A stretch of 64,000 nt of DNA from NCBI GenBank assembly GCA_964503145.1, contig CAZCYV010000003.1, positions 200,735 through 264,734 of the forward strand, read 5' to 3'. Shown here one piece after another: positions 36,952 to 45,166 of this stretch. Below the pieces are notes generated by a model. That model ran no database searches, was not told the origin of the DNA, and saw only the letters and a program-made list of their open reading frames with translations. Both the position numbers and the translations under genes were made by a program. The stretch is from RBG-16-57-11 sp964503145. Lineage in GTDB: Bacteria; Chloroflexota; Anaerolineae; Anaerolineales; UBA4823. How positions within the stretch are numbered: position 1 is the stretch's first letter; each line of letters begins with the position of its first letter.

Positions 36952-37311
36952 ATGGTGGCGCGCTGGATCGGGTTTATCATCGCAATTCTGGTTGGAGTAG
37001 CTTTGGGGCTAGCCTATGGATGGATTATCAGCCCGGTGCGCTACGTGGATACCTCTCCGGATACGTTGCGCATCGATTACAAGACTGACTACGTCTTAAT
37101 GGTGGCAGAGGCCTATCAAAGTGAGAACGACCTGGGCCTGGCCGTGCGCCGCCTGGCGCTGCTAGGCAACGCCCCTCCCAGCGAGATCGTGGGACAAGCC
37201 ATCCAGTTTGCGCAAAAGTACGGCTACGCCGAAACTGACATCAACCGCATGCTGGCATTGTGGAATGAGTTGCAAACTTTGGAATCGCGCTTGAGTACGG
37301 CGGCCCCATGA
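36952..37311 (+). CDS. Small membrane-anchored protein, 119 residues
   Basis: One N-terminal transmembrane segment (IGFIIAILVGVALGLAYGWI) followed by SPVRYVDTSPDTLRIDYKTD and a short helical domain. Its first 75 residues are clearly paralogous to those of the next gene (GLLYAWVFQPVKYVDTSPES), with which it overlaps by four bases (ATGA). It probably forms a complex with that protein at the membrane. I know no function for the family; it is seen in Anaerolineae-like genomes as far as I recall. Confidence 0.75.
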   Translation: MVARWIGFIIAILVGVALGLAYGWIISPVRYVDTSPDTLRIDYKTDYVLMVAEAYQSENDLGLAVRRLALLGNAPPSEIVGQAIQFAQKYGYAETDINRMLALWNELQTLESRLSTAAP

Positions 37312-38288
37312 ACGGCGAGAATCGTGGTCCCTGGTATTTGTTGACCGGCTTGGTGATCGGGGTATCCTTGGGGTTGCTGTATGCCTGGGTCTTCCAGCCG
37401 GTGAAGTATGTTGATACGTCGCCCGAGTCTCTGCGCGCCGATTTCAAAGACCAGTACCGCGCCCTGATCGCGGCAGCTTATCTGGGCAACAGCGACTTGC
37501 TGCGCGCTCGCGCACGCCTGGAATTGCTCCAAGATGCAGATATGTTCCGCGCGCTCACAGAGCAGGCGCAGCGCAGCCTGGCGCAACAAGGCTCGAATGG
37601 CGACGCCCGCGCGCTGGGACTGCTGGCCATCGCGCTGGGGCAGGCGCCGCCCGGTCCGGGGATCGCGATCACCCGGCAGCAATTTACCCCCCTGCCCCAG
37701 CCAACCCGCACACTTGGCGCTATCCCCCCGCTGGAGACCCCTTCCTCGGATGCAGCATCGCCTAGCGCAGCCAGCCTGGCGCTTTCCCCAAGCCCGACTC
37801 CGCCGCCCACCTTCACCCCGACGCCCCCTGCACAGCTTACCGAGGCGCCCGCGCCCACCTCGACGCCGCTCCTGGCGCCCACCTCAGCGGGAAGCCCGAC
37901 TGCGCGCCCATCGGATACCCTGGCGCCGTTGCCCACGAACACAGCTACGCCGGGTGGGCCGTTCGTCCTGCTCAGTCAGGAGAAGATCTGCGATCAACCA
38001 CTCAGCGCGCCGCAATTGCAAATCGAGGCCCTGGATCGTTTCAACCGCCAAGTGCCCGGGGTGCTGGTGATCGTGAGTTGGCCTGGCGGCCAGGAGCGGT
38101 TTTACACAGGCCTCAAACCGGAGAAAGGGCTGGGGTATGCCGACTACACCCTGGCGGAAGGCACGCTGTATTCTGTGCGCCTGGGCGAAAATGGGCAATT
38201 GGTGACCGACCTGGCCGGAGCGATGTGCGTCCCGACGAGCGGCGCGCCGTATTGGGGCGCCTGGCGGTTGAAATTCGTCCAACCTTAG
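37308..38288 (+). CDS. Membrane-anchored protein with Thr/Pro linker, 326 residues
   Basis: N-terminal transmembrane helix (LLTGLVIGVSLGLLYAWVF), the PVKYVDTSPESLRADFKDQY block shared with the upstream gene, and a helical segment to about residue 125. Then comes a long Ser/Thr/Pro linker (about 130-225, PTPPPTFTPTPP type), and a C-terminal 95-residue beta-rich domain with CDQPL and AGAMCVP, a likely disulfide pair outside the cell. The linker style is typical of Anaerolineae cell-surface proteins. Function unknown. Confidence 0.75.
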   Translation: MNGENRGPWYLLTGLVIGVSLGLLYAWVFQPVKYVDTSPESLRADFKDQYRALIAAAYLGNSDLLRARARLELLQDADMFRALTEQAQRSLAQQGSNGDARALGLLAIALGQAPPGPGIAITRQQFTPLPQPTRTLGAIPPLETPSSDAASPSAASLALSPSPTPPPTFTPTPPAQLTEAPAPTSTPLLAPTSAGSPTARPSDTLAPLPTNTATPGGPFVLLSQEKICDQPLSAPQLQIEALDRFNRQVPGVLVIVSWPGGQERFYTGLKPEKGLGYADYTLAEGTLYSVRLGENGQLVTDLAGAMCVPTSGAPYWGAWRLKFVQP

Positions 38289-38324
38289 TGGTCATGAGTA
38301 GTTAGACAGGAAACGGAGGTCGAA

Positions 38325-38591
38325 ATGAAGATCATTCTGGATCGAAGAGGCTGCAAGTGCTGGGACGCTCCCTGTGAAGCGCATTTCGGGTGGCATTTTT
38401 TGCGCGAAGAGATCACGCCGGTAGATTGCACTGCTGAGGTGATCGATGATGGCAAACGCGAACTCACCTTTTTCATCCTAGATCGGGATGGCGTTGACAA
38501 GACCTTGATCGTCGATGAGAGCAACTGGGCCGAAGCCTACGACTCCTGGCGCACAGCCTGGGAAAAGCAGCAGGCAGCTGGCCAAAGTTGA
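38325..38591 (+). CDS. Small conserved-looking hypothetical protein, 88 residues
   Basis: Begins MKIILDRRGCKCWDAPCEAH with four cysteines or histidines close together (CxC, C, H), which could bind a metal, and ends in an acidic and Trp-rich helix. GGAGG lies five bases before the ATG. It sits between the Thr/Pro-linker protein and the lipoprotein gene on the same strand. I do not recognise the family. Confidence 0.6.
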   Translation: MKIILDRRGCKCWDAPCEAHFGWHFLREEITPVDCTAEVIDDGKRELTFFILDRDGVDKTLIVDESNWAEAYDSWRTAWEKQQAAGQS

Positions 38592-38677
38592 CCTTGCGCC
38601 AGATCGGCGCTGCCATGCGGTCAAACGCCTGTCAGCGTTCAATCAACTGCATACTTATTTCGAATATGGAGGCAATA

Positions 38678-39475
38678 ATGAAACTTCGCCAGCGCGGCGC
38701 CTTTTCGCTCCCTGGAGCATTGCTCGCCCTCATCGCCCTCTTAGCCCTGGGATTGGCCGCATTGGCTTGCAGCCTGCAGGGCGGAGAGGATTTGTCGCTC
38801 CGCCAGACGGATATCGCCATCGGCATCCAGCAGACGCTGATCGCCCAGACCGCAACCGCTCTGCAAGCCGGGCTGGTCGCCCAACCCGCTACGCAGCCGG
38901 CTGGGGAAACGCCCACATCTCCACCGCAGATCAGCGAACCGCCGCCCCCATCTCCAACCGAGGCAGCCACGCAACCTCCCTTGCCAACGGATACGCCGCT
39001 GGCTGCGACGACCGTCCCTGTGCCAGAAGCGGTCCCTATCGAAGATTGGGGCACACGCTTATGGGCGGCGCTAAATTCCGGCTGCCTGGTAAAAGACGCG
39101 CAGTGCTGGAAGATGGACGACGATTACAAGAAACATCTGGGGGCCTACGATCTGGTGCTGATCAGCAAGCAGCCAGTGCTGATCGACCCAAGCTGGCCAA
39201 ACCCGTATCTGGTCTTCTGGCACAAATATGACCTTAAGCGCCTCGCCAGCGTTGACCTGCAGATCGGCGGCCAATGGGTCACATTCCTGAGACTTACCAA
39301 TAAATCATCTGGCGGCAGATGGATCCAAGAGGCTATCAAGCTATCCGATTACAAGGGCAAGGAGATTATCGTCCGTTTTAGCGCCCAGGGAATCTGGGGA
39401 AGCGGCGGCATCGCCGGCTCGGACTGGTTTGTGAACAATGTGATCCTTGTTCCAGACTATGTGCCCAATCCCTGA
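38678..39475 (+). CDS. Lipoprotein of unknown function, 265 residues
   Basis: A signal peptide (SLPGALLALIALLALGLAAL) ends in lipobox LAAC-like ALAC, so Cys would be lipidated. A Pro/Thr spacer (residues about 65-115) leads to a globular domain with two cysteines and strands such as WVTFLRLTNKSSGG and IIVRFSAQGIWGSGGIAGSD, possibly a carbohydrate-binding-like jelly roll. I start at ATG 38678 after GGAGG rather than at the longer frame. The end overlaps the end of recD2 on the opposite strand by 19 bases. Confidence 0.72.
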   Translation: MKLRQRGAFSLPGALLALIALLALGLAALACSLQGGEDLSLRQTDIAIGIQQTLIAQTATALQAGLVAQPATQPAGETPTSPPQISEPPPPSPTEAATQPPLPTDTPLAATTVPVPEAVPIEDWGTRLWAALNSGCLVKDAQCWKMDDDYKKHLGAYDLVLISKQPVLIDPSWPNPYLVFWHKYDLKRLASVDLQIGGQWVTFLRLTNKSSGGRWIQEAIKLSDYKGKEIIVRFSAQGIWGSGGIAGSDWFVNNVILVPDYVPNP

Positions 39476-41715
39476 GGCCTTCCGAGGCGCCAATCCAGAG
39501 CGGTGAAACGGCGGGCCATGCGGTCGCTTTGCACTGCAATGGCTACGGCGCGGCGGCTGCCCACCAGCACGCAAAGCTGACGGGCGCGGGTGACGGCGGT
39601 GTAGAGCAAGTTGCGCTGCAGCATCATGTAATGTTGAGTCAGCAGCGGCATCACCACCGCCGGGAATTCCGCGCCCTGGGCCTTATGCACCGAGACCGCA
39701 TAAGCCAAAACCAGTTGGTCGGCCTCGCTCCAATCATAGGTCACCTTTCGGCCCTCGAAATCCACCGTCAATGCATGCTCGATCGCATCGATCTGAGCCA
39801 AAATCCCGATATCGCCGTTATACACTTCTTTGTCATAATTGTTCTGGATCTGCATCAACTTGTCGCCAGGGCGCAGGGTCTGGCCAAAGAGCTTTTTCTC
39901 TGGCCTGAGCGGACTGGCAGGGTTCAGGCGCTCCTGCAGGCGCTCGTTCAGCGCGCTGACGCCCGCCGGGCCGCGGTACATCGGTGAAAGCACCTGAATA
40001 TCCCGACTGGGATGCAAACCAAACCTCTGCGGAATGCGGCTGCAAACCAACTCCACCACCCAATTGGCCGCTTCCTCAGGCGTCTCCGCTGGAAACAGGA
40101 AGAAATCCTGTCCTTGGCCGGCATCTTTCGGGAAAATGGGCATCTGACCCTGGTTGATACGGTGGGCGTTGGCGATGATCTGCGACTGCGCCGCCTGGCG
40201 AAAGATGACCCGCAGGCGTGTGACCGGCGCAACTCCACTGCGGATCACATCGCGCAACACATCCCCCGCCCCAACAGAAGGAAGCTGGTCGACATCACCC
40301 ACCAGCAGCAGGTGCGTCCCAGGTTGCAAGGCTCTGAGCAGGTGGTAGGCCAGTTGCTGATCCAACATAGATGCCTCGTCCACCACCAACAAGTCAATGA
40401 GCAGTGGGTTTCCCGGATTGTGCTTGAAGCCCTCGCCAGGCGAATAGCCCAACAAACGATGGATGGTGCTGGCAGGGCGCTCGGTGGCCTGCGACAGGCG
40501 CTTGGCGGCCCTGCCGGTTGGCGAAGCCAGGGCATAGCGCTTGCCTGCCGCCTCGACCACGCCGATGAGCGCTTTCAGGGTAGTGGTCTTGCCCGTGCCC
40601 GGGCCGCCAGTCAGTATGCTCACCGGGTGGCCCAAGGCCATCCGCACTGCGGCTTGCTGTTCGGCAGATAGCTTTGGATCAAGCGCCGTGAAAACCGGCG
40701 GGATGTCGGACAATCGAGAAGGCATGGCATCCGCCAGAGCGCGCAGCCGGCTGGCGATGCCTTGCTCGGAATGATGCAGGGGCGATAGATAAATGGCTGG
40801 TTCGCCATAGGCAACAGCCGCTTCACCCACTCCATGAACTTGCGCATCTTTGGGTGAATCGGATTCTGAATCCTGCTGACTGAGAGGAACCCAATCCTGG
40901 CGTACGAACTCGCTTTGCGTCAGCGCTTCGATGGCCGGGGTGATCAACTCTGGCGGAACTTTCAGGATTTGCGCAGCCTGCTCGACCAGCTTCTGTCGCG
41001 GCAGATAGACGTGTCCATCCTCGGTTGCCTGGTTCAAGGCATGCAGGATGCCCGCCTGGATGCGCGTCGGATGGTCTGACGGCAGCCCTAACGCCTGAGC
41101 GATCTTGTCAGCAGTAACAAAGCCAATTCCGTAAATATCCCGCGCCAACTGATATGGATCGGAACGCACCACCTGCAACGCCTGATTGCCATAGCGCTTG
41201 TAGATCTTGATCGCCAGATTGGTGCTGATCCCGTGGCTGTGCAGAAACAGCATGATCTCTTTGACCTGTTTCTGCTCTTCCCAGGCGGAGGCGATGCTGC
41301 CTGCCCGCTTTGGACCGATATCTGGCACTGCCTCGAGCTGCTCGGGATGTTCTTCGATGACCTCCAGGGTGCGCTCGCCAAAATGGGCGACAATCCGCTC
41401 GGCGAGCCGCGGACCAATGCCCCGGATCAGCCCAGAACCGAGATAACGGCGGATGCCCGCCAGCGTGGCCGGCAGAGTCTGCTCGCAGACCTCCACTTGA
41501 AATTGCAAACCGTGTTTGGGATGATTCACCCAGGCGCCGCGCAGCTTCACGTGCTCGCCAGGCGATAGCTCAGGCAAGTTCCCGATGACCGTCGCCAGCC
41601 CCTCTCGGCTCAAACCCGGCGGGCGGCCGCCTTCCGGGCGTAAGCGCAGCACACTGTACCCGTTTTCTGGGTTGTAGTAAGTCACGCGCTCTATAGATCC
41701 GACGAGCGTATCCAT
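39457..41715 (-). CDS. recD2: RecD2-type ATP-dependent DNA helicase, 752 residues
   Basis: SF1B 5'-3' helicase. Residues 1-80 form an OB-like domain, then tandem HhH motifs (YLGSGLIRGIGPRLAERIV, VPDIGPKRAGSI) and the YGIGFVTADKIAQALGL block typical of RecD2. Walker A is ILTGGPGTGKTTTLKALI, followed by ALASPTGRAAKRL, VVDEASMLDQQ, LVGDVDQLPSVGAGDVL and the C-terminal YAVSVHKAQGAEFPAVVMPL. No RecB or RecC is near, as expected for RecD2. It is transcribed just after the glycosyltransferase gene, which ends 5 bases upstream. Confidence 0.95.
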   Translation of the reverse strand: MDTLVGSIERVTYYNPENGYSVLRLRPEGGRPPGLSREGLATVIGNLPELSPGEHVKLRGAWVNHPKHGLQFQVEVCEQTLPATLAGIRRYLGSGLIRGIGPRLAERIVAHFGERTLEVIEEHPEQLEAVPDIGPKRAGSIASAWEEQKQVKEIMLFLHSHGISTNLAIKIYKRYGNQALQVVRSDPYQLARDIYGIGFVTADKIAQALGLPSDHPTRIQAGILHALNQATEDGHVYLPRQKLVEQAAQILKVPPELITPAIEALTQSEFVRQDWVPLSQQDSESDSPKDAQVHGVGEAAVAYGEPAIYLSPLHHSEQGIASRLRALADAMPSRLSDIPPVFTALDPKLSAEQQAAVRMALGHPVSILTGGPGTGKTTTLKALIGVVEAAGKRYALASPTGRAAKRLSQATERPASTIHRLLGYSPGEGFKHNPGNPLLIDLLVVDEASMLDQQLAYHLLRALQPGTHLLLVGDVDQLPSVGAGDVLRDVIRSGVAPVTRLRVIFRQAAQSQIIANAHRINQGQMPIFPKDAGQGQDFFLFPAETPEEAANWVVELVCSRIPQRFGLHPSRDIQVLSPMYRGPAGVSALNERLQERLNPASPLRPEKKLFGQTLRPGDKLMQIQNNYDKEVYNGDIGILAQIDAIEHALTVDFEGRKVTYDWSEADQLVLAYAVSVHKAQGAEFPAVVMPLLTQHYMMLQRNLLYTAVTRARQLCVLVGSRRAVAIAVQSDRMARRFTALDWRLGRPQGLGT

Positions 41716-41720
41716 CGCCT

Positions 41721-43472
41721 CTAAGGGTGGACTGAAAACTTCTCGGGCGGGAAGGATTTGACATTATAGATGCGCGCAAGCTCGATGCCGTCAAACCAGA
41801 TGCGCTGCTCAGGCTCGACACCCTCTAGCCAGGGGAACAGCCCTCCCGGAAGCTGACGCCGCCACTGGTTGGAGTAAACCACCAGATAGTCCACCTGCCG
41901 AAGCCGGGCGATATCCTGTACGCTCCATTCTCTGGAGCCATACAGAGGGACGCTTTCGCCAACAAAGTAATAGGAAAATGGGCCAATGCCGTACCAGGAC
42001 ATGACCTTTAGTTGCTCTGCGTTTGGCTTCCGGTTCAGGTAATCCGCCGCCAGGTCTAGCCCCTCGCCTGATCCGATCATCAGAACCTGATTGGCCCGGC
42101 GGTTGCCGCCCAGCAAGGGGTTGAAGTAGGTAACGTAGTAGGGAAAGGTGCGCAGAGCAAGCAAGGCCTGGGTGAGAATCAAAGCGGCCAGGATCACGGC
42201 GGGAATCGCGGTTTGCATACGTGGAGGAAAGAACTTCTTCACCCAGGCGACGCCAGCATACAGCCCGATGCCTGCGACCAGGTCCAGCACGGTATAGACC
42301 GGCAGATAATATTTCTCGGATGATTTGGGCGGAATTGTCATGACCGCCGTATAGACGACCACGAAAAGCAACAAGTTCAATATCGCCCGACGGGTTCGCA
42401 GTTCTGCAAGGGTGCCGATGCGGAAGATATACGCTGCAAGCGTCAGGAGCAACCCTGCCAGGACAATTGGGGTGCTGCGCCAGACGTATTTATAGGGGTA
42501 TCGTATCAGATAATCGACCGGCTTTTCGACGATCCTGGCTGGAATTTCGATTTGCTCCCTTTCGACCTCATCATCGTCGCCCAATACGTTCTCGGCCACC
42601 TGCAAGGGCGAGAGCGTCAGCTTGACCAGTGTATCTCGCGGCCGAACCCACATGGCGGGGAAAAACACAAAAATTGTGAGCAGCACCGCCAACGCCCAGA
42701 TGGCAAGCGGTCTGATCAGCGTCTCAAACCAGAGGCGGATTCGGTTGCCGGAGGATGCAAATATCGCCCGCCTTTTGCCCCAAAAATCCAATAGAGCGAT
42801 CAGCCCAACAACAGGGAACAGGATGAAGCCGGGGATTTTGGCTAAAATCGAGAAGCCGCCTGCGATTGCCGAGACGAACAAGTCTCTGCTGCGTCGGCCG
42901 TTGTGCACAAAGTTGATAAACGCCATCAGCGATAAAAAGGCAAAGCTGCCCATTGGGCCATCCAGATGTGCCATGCGGGTGATCCCATTATGAAAGGGAT
43001 CGAAAGCGATCAATAGAAAGCCCATCAGCGAGGGCAGAGTCCCAAATAAACTCCGCGCATAGAGAAAACTGGCCGAAAGCAACAGCGTGTTTAGCAACAC
43101 CGTCAGTCCGCGGCTGGTGACCAGGATATCGTGCGGGTCTTTGCCTTTGGAACGTAGCAAAGCCTCGAACAACGCATATTTGTTCAGCTTGCCCTGCCCA
43201 AAGCCGCGGTATTCGGGGAAATCCAGCAAAAACGCGGCGGTCTCGATCCATAGGGTGACGACGCCGGGGTGCTTGGATAGATAGGTAGCGCCGAAATCGC
43301 GCTGCCCCAAGGAATAGTAAAAATTCGCCGAACGCCACAGCCATACCACCTCATCGGTGGCCACAAATCGGTCCAGCGCAAAGGCGCGCGGCAGCCATAT
43401 AACCAAGGCCACAATTCCCAGCAGCATAATCGCGCTCCAGAGGCGATGGGAGAATGATGGCTGAGCGGTCAT
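41721..43472 (-). CDS. GT39/ArnT-like membrane glycosyltransferase, 583 residues
   Basis: Polytopic membrane protein with about 11 hydrophobic segments. The first extracytoplasmic loop has an Asp-Glu (FVATDEVVWLWRSANFYYSL), the usual acidic pair of GT-C enzymes of family 39, and KHPGVVTLW follows. The C-terminal soluble part (RRANQVLMIGSGEGLDLAAD) fits related dolichyl-phosphate-mannose-type transferases. It would transfer a sugar from a polyprenyl carrier to protein or lipid on the outer face of the membrane. Acceptor unknown. Confidence 0.82.
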   Translation of the reverse strand: MTAQPSFSHRLWSAIMLLGIVALVIWLPRAFALDRFVATDEVVWLWRSANFYYSLGQRDFGATYLSKHPGVVTLWIETAAFLLDFPEYRGFGQGKLNKYALFEALLRSKGKDPHDILVTSRGLTVLLNTLLLSASFLYARSLFGTLPSLMGFLLIAFDPFHNGITRMAHLDGPMGSFAFLSLMAFINFVHNGRRSRDLFVSAIAGGFSILAKIPGFILFPVVGLIALLDFWGKRRAIFASSGNRIRLWFETLIRPLAIWALAVLLTIFVFFPAMWVRPRDTLVKLTLSPLQVAENVLGDDDEVEREQIEIPARIVEKPVDYLIRYPYKYVWRSTPIVLAGLLLTLAAYIFRIGTLAELRTRRAILNLLLFVVVYTAVMTIPPKSSEKYYLPVYTVLDLVAGIGLYAGVAWVKKFFPPRMQTAIPAVILAALILTQALLALRTFPYYVTYFNPLLGGNRRANQVLMIGSGEGLDLAADYLNRKPNAEQLKVMSWYGIGPFSYYFVGESVPLYGSREWSVQDIARLRQVDYLVVYSNQWRRQLPGGLFPWLEGVEPEQRIWFDGIELARIYNVKSFPPEKFSVHP

Positions 43473-43571
43473 CTCTATCTTAGGAGGGTTTGGGGATAAA
43501 TGTTTGCCCGGATTCGTGGTTGCGCTTTGTTTACCCGCTGTCTTTCGCCTTGGGGATCGGCAGGCAGACCG

Positions 43572-45005
43572 CTATGGCATGGGATTGGAGACGGCCCAAT
43601 CGTCGCCCACGATGACCACAATATCGGCGGTGGTATTGGGATCAAAGAGATGGCGGATGCGAAACTGGTTGATTTTCATCAGGTCCACCAGGAATTTCAG
43701 CGTGTAAGGCTTACCGGTGTAGAAGGTGATCTGTGTGGTGGCTGTGTACTGATCAGCATTTCCGGTTTCGATGACGTTGATCCCCTGGCTCTTCAGGAAA
43801 TCTGCCGTACGTGCCGCCAATCCCGCGGTCGAACTGCCGTTCAGCACTCGCACTCTGGCGTTCTCTTGCCGGACCAACTCGGCGATGTCCAGGTTGGCCG
43901 CGATCGGGCTAGCAGGATTGGTCTCGCTAAAGACCTCGTCACGCAAGGCGCGGATCTTTTCAGTGATCGGCTTGAGCACATCCTGCGTGCCGTCGGGGGA
44001 TTTAGCAAAGGAAACGTGCTGCGAGTCGATCGAGCCGCGCTTGATGTTTTCTTCAGGGATTTGGGAGGCCAGCCATGCCAGCCGAATAGCCTGATCCAGG
44101 CTGAGGTTGGTGCGCACCCCGGAAGAGAGTTCGTTATATAGCACCGGGGCCTTGGAGATCAGCATTGGCAACAGCTTATGGTTCAGGATTTGTTTTCGGA
44201 TGCCCATGATCACCTGCTGTTGGCGCTGAGCACGATCGAAATCGCCGCCTTCGGTCTTGCGCAGGCGCACATAAGCTAAAGCAAGTTCTCCAGGCAAATT
44301 ATAGACCCCGGGTTTGAAGCGCTTGGTGTTTCCCTCGCCTGGCGGATCCAGCTTGATCGTCTCGGTAAATTCCACCTTGACTCCGCCGATTTCATCGATG
44401 AAGCGCACGAAAGCGCCAAAGTCGATTTGAGCATAGTAATCCACCGGCACGCCCAACAGTTCTTCGACCGTCTGGGCTGCCAGCGCCGGGCCGCCGCCAG
44501 GGACCTGATACGCCTCGCCCAACTGGTAGGCAGTGTTGATTCTGCCATACTCAAAGCCGGGGATGTTCACCCACAGATCGCGAGGGATCGAGAGGATGCC
44601 GGCGGTGCGGTGAATGGGATCGATCGTGAACAAGATCATGGTGTCGGTGCGCGGCGGCCCTTCGCCCGTCTCCCAGTCGCGGTAGTCCAGGCCCATCACC
44701 AACACAGACACGCGGTTTGATCCATCCCATGGCGGCGGCGTCGGACCCAGCGCGGGGTCTAGCGGGGAACTTAAGTCGAGAGGAGCGGCGCCCCCCGGCC
44801 CGGGCGTGGGGGTTGCATCCACCAGGCTCACCCCAGGCAAATTGGTTAACTGCCAGTGCGCGACAAAATCGCGCACCGTCACGAACGTCAGATAGCCGAT
44901 CAGGAGAGCGGTAACGCCAAAACCCACCCACAAGGCGACCCGTAAAATGGCCTGCTGCTGAGATCGACTTACCTTTTTCGCCCTATTGTCCTTCTTTTCG
45001 GTCAT
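43572..45005 (-). CDS. LytR-CpsA-Psr (LCP) family protein with LytR_C domain, 477 residues
   Basis: One N-terminal transmembrane helix (VALWVGFGVTALLIGYLTFV) and an external LCP domain: MGLDYRDWETGEGPPRTDTM, ILSIPRDLWVNIPGFEYGRIN and the Arg-rich LAYVRLRKTEGGDFDRAQRQ, which bind a polyprenyl-pyrophosphate. A LytR_C region follows (ARVRVLNGSSTAGLAARTAD). LCP proteins ligate glycopolymers to peptidoglycan or another carrier. Placement next to the GT39 gene fits surface glycan assembly. Confidence 0.92.
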   Translation of the reverse strand: MTEKKDNRAKKVSRSQQQAILRVALWVGFGVTALLIGYLTFVTVRDFVAHWQLTNLPGVSLVDATPTPGPGGAAPLDLSSPLDPALGPTPPPWDGSNRVSVLVMGLDYRDWETGEGPPRTDTMILFTIDPIHRTAGILSIPRDLWVNIPGFEYGRINTAYQLGEAYQVPGGGPALAAQTVEELLGVPVDYYAQIDFGAFVRFIDEIGGVKVEFTETIKLDPPGEGNTKRFKPGVYNLPGELALAYVRLRKTEGGDFDRAQRQQQVIMGIRKQILNHKLLPMLISKAPVLYNELSSGVRTNLSLDQAIRLAWLASQIPEENIKRGSIDSQHVSFAKSPDGTQDVLKPITEKIRALRDEVFSETNPASPIAANLDIAELVRQENARVRVLNGSSTAGLAARTADFLKSQGINVIETGNADQYTATTQITFYTGKPYTLKFLVDLMKINQFRIRHLFDPNTTADIVVIVGDDWAVSNPMP

Positions 45006-45166
45006 TTACAAACCCTTTGGTTCTATGGTCTGGGTTTGCCCCAAACCGCAGCGATTATAACACGGTATAATTGCGCCGCAGTATCTCATGCATCTGACTG
45101 TCGGTTAGAGAGCTGCATGCGCGTAATCTTTTGCCGATTGCAGAAACCTTTGTACAAGATTGCTAT

